27,295 nt of DNA from an uncultured Erwinia sp. Its GTDB lineage: Bacteria; Pseudomonadota; Gammaproteobacteria; Enterobacterales; Enterobacteriaceae. Both the position numbers and the translations under genes were made by a program. A model generated the notes under the pieces. The model was given only the letters and a program-made list of their open reading frames with translations. It ran no database searches and had not been told where the DNA came from. Of the stretch, positions 24,135 through 27,295 are shown one piece after another (position 1 is the stretch's first letter; every line of letters starts with the position of its first letter). Location of the stretch: NCBI GenBank assembly GCA_946221915.1, contig CAMIKG010000060.1:1-27295 (forward strand). The letters run 5' to 3'.

Positions 24135-26245
24135 TGCGTAACTCACTCTACTCTCTGCTCACCAGCCGTCTGCTGTGGGGCTTTATTGGCATCACCGCCC
24201 TCGCCAGCGTGGTCTGGATGCTTGGCCCGCTGCTGACGCTGGATAACCAGCCGCTGCTGGAGGCAAAACTGCCGCGTCAGGTGTTGATTGGCGCCTGTTA
24301 TTTCCTGTGGATTGTCTTCCAGCTGATCCCGCGACTCTACAGCGCCTGGTTTAATAACAAGCTGCTGCATAACCTGCAGCACAGCGAAGTGGACCAGAGC
24401 GAACTGATGGCGACAGAAGAGCTGCTGACCAGCCGCTTTAACCAGGCTGCCAGCCTGCTGAAAAAAGCGCAGTTCGCTCAACCCGGGCGCAACGGCCGCC
24501 TGCAGCGGTTCAGCGCCCGTTACCTTTACCAGCTGCCGTGGTACATGATTGTCGGCGCACCCGGCGCAGGCAAAACCACGGCATTGATCAACTCCGGCCT
24601 CGACTTTCCGCTGACTGACAGCCTTGGTAAAGAGGCGGTGCGCGGCATCGGCGGCACTCGCCACTGTGACTGGTGGTTCACCGATCGCGCGGTGCTGCTC
24701 GATACCGCCGGGCGCTATACCCTGCAGGAGAGCATGCGCGCCCGCGACGCCAGCGAATGGCACACCTTTATCAATCTGCTGAAGCGCTATCGTGCGCGTC
24801 AGCCGATTAACGGCGTGATTATCACCATCAGCGTGGCGGATCTGCTCAGCGACTCCGCTGAAGCACGTTTCGCTCAGGCCACCGCACTGCGCCAGCGCAT
24901 GGCGGAGCTGCACCAGCAAACCGGCATCCATTTCCCGGTGTATGTGATGGTGACCAAGACCGACCTGCTGAAAGGTTTTATGAGCTACTTTGCCGGACTC
25001 GACAAAGCCCAGCGTGAGCAGACCTGGGGCTTCACCTTCCCGTGGGAGCCGAATCGCGACAGCGAACGGGCGCTAAACAGCCTTTTTGATCAGCAATTCC
25101 GCCAGCTGACTGCGCGCCTGTCCGCTGATTTAGCCAGCAAGATGGCTCAGGAGAACGATCTGAGCCAGCGCGCGGACTGTTTCCTGTTCCCGCAGGAGTT
25201 CGCTTCGCTGCGCCCGCTGCTGGCGGAGTATCTGGAGATTATTTTCTCTCCGCACGAGGGAGAGGTGGCGTGGACAGCACGCGGCCTGTTCTTCACCAGC
25301 GGCACCCAGGAAGGGCTGCCGTTTGACCGCGTGATGGGCGAACTGACGCGCAAACTGCAGCTGCCGCAGGCGCATCGCCACTCTATCGCCAGCTGGGACA
25401 GCGTGAATCGCGCGGCGCCGATTCCCGCCAATAAAGGCCAGAGTTTCTTTATTCGCGATCTGCTGAGCGAGGTGATCTTTCAGGAGAGTGGACTGGCGGG
25501 CAGCGACCGCTCCTGGGAGTCTCGCAACCGGCTGCTGCACTGGATCGGCTACGGCTCACTGGCGGCTGCGCTGCTATTTGCCAGTGGCTGGTGGACCGTC
25601 AGCTATTATGAAAATCAGCGTTATCTGCAGCAAATTGCTGCCCGCGTCACGCCGCTGACACAGCAGGCGCAACAGTTCAGTGAAGCGGATACCGGAGATA
25701 TTCTCGATCTGCTACCCTTCTTAAATAATCTGGTTAAGTTACCGCAACCGGAAGGATTTTCACTCGATCATCCGCCGCTGAGTGTTCGCGCCGGTCTGTA
25801 TCGGGGCGACCAGGTCAGCGATGCTGCCTGGGCGCTGTACCAGAATGCTTTACGCTCACTGCTGTTGCCACGCGTGGCCCGCCAGATCACCGCCATTCTG
25901 CGCAACGATGCTGGCAATGACAGTGAGTTCAGCCGTAATGCGCTGCGCGCTTATCAGATGTTGTATCAGCCGCGTAATTACGATGGTGAATTCCTGCGCG
26001 GCTGGGTGATGCAGAATTTTCAGCGCACCTTACCGGCTGAGGTGACCAACCGCGATCTGCAACAGCTTGACTGGCATCTCAGTCAGCTGCTGGACCGGCA
26101 GATCCAGACCTCACCCTACGCGCGCGACAATGCGCTAATGATGCGTAAGCTGGCGGATAATCTGGAGAAGGCGGGCGCTGACAGCCCGGCGCTGGCGTTA
26201 ACCCCCGGCGTGCTGTTGCCGTCGGCGTCCCGGAACCTGAATTAA
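24131..26245 (+). CDS. tssM: T6SS membrane-complex protein TssM (IcmF family), short form
   Basis: This is 704 residues from the GTG overlapping the tssL stop (GTGA); the next codon is an ATG that is equally likely, with AAAGGA upstream. Two membrane segments are at about 15-35 and 51-69, and the cytosolic NTPase-like domain has Walker A GAPGAGKTT (142-150) and VLLDTAGRY. The third membrane segment is at about 471-490. Only about 215 periplasmic residues follow, ending after a region like the usual ALRAYQMLY and LLDRQI segments. Family members are normally about 1100-1300 residues, so roughly 400-500 periplasmic residues, including the part that contacts TssJ and the outer-membrane cap, are missing. 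The frame ends cleanly 16 bp before tagF, which has its own site. Confidence 0.9.
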   Translation: MMRNSLYSLLTSRLLWGFIGITALASVVWMLGPLLTLDNQPLLEAKLPRQVLIGACYFLWIVFQLIPRLYSAWFNNKLLHNLQHSEVDQSELMATEELLTSRFNQAASLLKKAQFAQPGRNGRLQRFSARYLYQLPWYMIVGAPGAGKTTALINSGLDFPLTDSLGKEAVRGIGGTRHCDWWFTDRAVLLDTAGRYTLQESMRARDASEWHTFINLLKRYRARQPINGVIITISVADLLSDSAEARFAQATALRQRMAELHQQTGIHFPVYVMVTKTDLLKGFMSYFAGLDKAQREQTWGFTFPWEPNRDSERALNSLFDQQFRQLTARLSADLASKMAQENDLSQRADCFLFPQEFASLRPLLAEYLEIIFSPHEGEVAWTARGLFFTSGTQEGLPFDRVMGELTRKLQLPQAHRHSIASWDSVNRAAPIPANKGQSFFIRDLLSEVIFQESGLAGSDRSWESRNRLLHWIGYGSLAAALLFASGWWTVSYYENQRYLQQIAARVTPLTQQAQQFSEADTGDILDLLPFLNNLVKLPQPEGFSLDHPPLSVRAGLYRGDQVSDAAWALYQNALRSLLLPRVARQITAILRNDAGNDSEFSRNALRAYQMLYQPRNYDGEFLRGWVMQNFQRTLPAEVTNRDLQQLDWHLSQLLDRQIQTSPYARDNALMMRKLADNLEKAGADSPALALTPGVLLPSASRNLN

Positions 26246-26261
26246 TCCGAGGGATAAGGTT

Positions 26262-26960
26262 ATGCCAGAAAGAAGAAGCCTTGGCTGGTACGGCAAGCTG
26301 CCGCGCACCGGCGACTTTATCCAGCGCCGGCTGTCTGAACCGGTTGTCGCCAGCTGGGCAAACTGGTTCCAGCAGGGTTTAACCCACTGGCACCACCACA
26401 GCGGCGCCAGCAGCGAGGAGTTTCTGCGCGCGCCGGTATGGAATTTTGTCCTGCCCGCCACCACTGGCGTGCAGCGCGTGCAGATGGGCTGTTTATTGCC
26501 GTCGCGCGATCGCGTGGGCCGCGCCTGGCCACTGCTGGCGCTGCGCAGCTTCGCCCCGGCTGACTGGCATCCGGCGCAGCTGGCCATCTCCGGTGACTGG
26601 TTTCAGTCGCTGGGCGACGCCCTGTTACACGGCGTGCGGGACGCAGTGACACCCGAGGAGCTGGAAAGCACGCTGCTGGCATTACCCGCACTCTCGGTGC
26701 CCGGCAATCAGCGATCGGCGATTATGGATGTAATCGGTTACCAGGATTTGCCCTGTACCCTCAGCTGGCGCGAGGTGGCGGATCGTTTCGATCCGCAGCA
26801 ATATATCAGTTACTGGTGGAGTAACCGCAGCGACGGTTATCCACATGCCACGCATAAACACAGCGGTAAACTGACCGCACAGCTGTTTTCGTTACTGTTT
26901 AATCCGGCGTCCGGCGCGCCGCCGGGGCGTAACGGGCTCTATCCGCCGATGTTCGAATAG
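26262..26960 (+). CDS. tagF: T6SS-associated protein TagF
   Basis: This is 232 residues of the TagF (DUF2094) family, beginning with the diagnostic GWYGKLPRTGDFIQRRL. WNFVLP, GCLLPSRDRVGRAWPL and the C-terminal PQQYISYWWS are also family-like. TagF is a cytosolic, post-translational repressor of T6SS assembly, in some species acting through the FHA protein. Here an FHA protein gene follows directly, supporting such a pair. GAGGGATAAGG precedes the ATG. No fused PppA phosphatase domain is seen. Confidence 0.93.
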   Translation: MPERRSLGWYGKLPRTGDFIQRRLSEPVVASWANWFQQGLTHWHHHSGASSEEFLRAPVWNFVLPATTGVQRVQMGCLLPSRDRVGRAWPLLALRSFAPADWHPAQLAISGDWFQSLGDALLHGVRDAVTPEELESTLLALPALSVPGNQRSAIMDVIGYQDLPCTLSWREVADRFDPQQYISYWWSNRSDGYPHATHKHSGKLTAQLFSLLFNPASGAPPGRNGLYPPMFE

Positions 26961-27002
26961 CGCCTTTTTTGCCATTTTGGCCTTTTGAAGCAGGATACCT
27001 CA

Positions 27003-27295
27003 TGCGATTTACCATAGTGCAGAGCAAAACGCCGCTGCCGCAAACCGCTTTTGATTTCCAGCCGCCAGGGGGAACCATTGGTCGCAGTATCGACAATGAC
27101 CTGGTACTGCCAGATGAAGACCGTGCCATTTCACGTCTGCAGGCGCTGGTGCATATCGCCGCCAGTGGCGAATGCCGACTGACCAATCGCGGCAGCGTCA
27201 CCTCCGTGGTGCTCAACGGCGAACCCCTGGCGCGCGGCAGTCAGGTGGAACTCCATCACGGCGATACCCTCGGCATTGGTGAATATGAAATCCTG
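27003..27295 (+). CDS. FHA-domain protein of the T6SS cluster (cut by the window end)
   Basis: The first 97 residues are present; the rest lies beyond the window. It has the FHA phosphothreonine-binding core: GGTIGRSIDNDLVLPD, then AISRLQALVH and a later VLNGEPLARGSQVELHHGDTLGIG, with Gly-Arg, Ser-Arg and Asn in the usual places. In T6SS clusters such proteins (TagH/Fha) act in a threonine-phosphorylation switch with PpkA and PppA and are antagonised by TagF. CAGGAT before the ATG is a modest ribosome site. Confidence 0.88.

Overview
This 27.3 kb window reads as chromosomal DNA of a plant- or environment-associated member of the Enterobacterales, most like Erwiniaceae (Pantoea/Erwinia type). 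The reasons are a Klebsiella-type nas nitrate-assimilation operon with a NasR/ANTAR leader, enterobacterial sigma-54, FliA, CRP and Fur signatures, an enterobacterial type VI secretion (T6SS) cluster, and densely packed genes of fairly high GC. The genus is an inference from gene content, not from a marker gene.

Layout. (1) 1-640 is non-coding and repetitive. It holds four unrelated short tandem arrays (7-, 7-, 6- and 8-bp units) around a hairpin-rich GC block. (2) 643-6571, minus strand, is a six-gene operon: SDR dehydrogenase, RbsB-like binding protein, DUF2291 lipoprotein, RbsA-like ATPase, RbsC-like permease and a second SDR dehydrogenase. It is divergent from a DeoR-family regulator (6995-7786) and looks like an uptake and oxidation system for a polyol or sugar. 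The 420-bp divergent region carries a CRP-like site placed at -41.5 from a plausible start, with a possible operator over the start. (3) 7729-18282, minus strand, is the assimilatory nitrate operon nasF-nasE-nasD-nasCB-nasA-cobA. Here nasC and nasB form one uninterrupted reading frame of 1362 codons with an internal ribosome-binding site and ATG. Upstream lie a textbook sigma-54 promoter, two NtrC-like sites, an ANTAR-type hexaloop hairpin and a strong intrinsic terminator, and then nasR, which encodes the nitrate-responsive antiterminator. (4) 20045-21853, plus strand, is a methyl-accepting chemotaxis protein with a FliA-type promoter and a dCache domain carrying residues typical of amino-acid sensing. 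(5) 22114-27295, plus strand, is the start of a T6SS operon behind a near-perfect Fur box: an SH3-like lipoprotein, TssL with an OmpA domain, a short TssM, TagF, and an FHA protein cut by the window edge.

How the parts work together. Nitrate is bound by NasF, imported by NasE/NasD, reduced by NasA to nitrite and then by the siroheme enzyme NasB to ammonium. The C-terminal methyltransferase gene (cobA-like) supplies the siroheme precursor. Nitrogen limitation (NtrC/sigma-54) and nitrate (NasR antitermination) would both be needed for expression. The T6SS cluster appears iron-controlled. Its TssM lacks most of the periplasmic domain that normally contacts TssJ, and no TssJ is seen in the window; an SH3-like lipoprotein sits at the head of the operon.

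Most promising for follow-up are the fused NasC-NasB-NirD polypeptide with its internal start, the short TssM with the SH3-like lipoprotein, and the repeat-rich block at the left end. I did not find a clearly new multi-gene system. All motif calls were made by eye.
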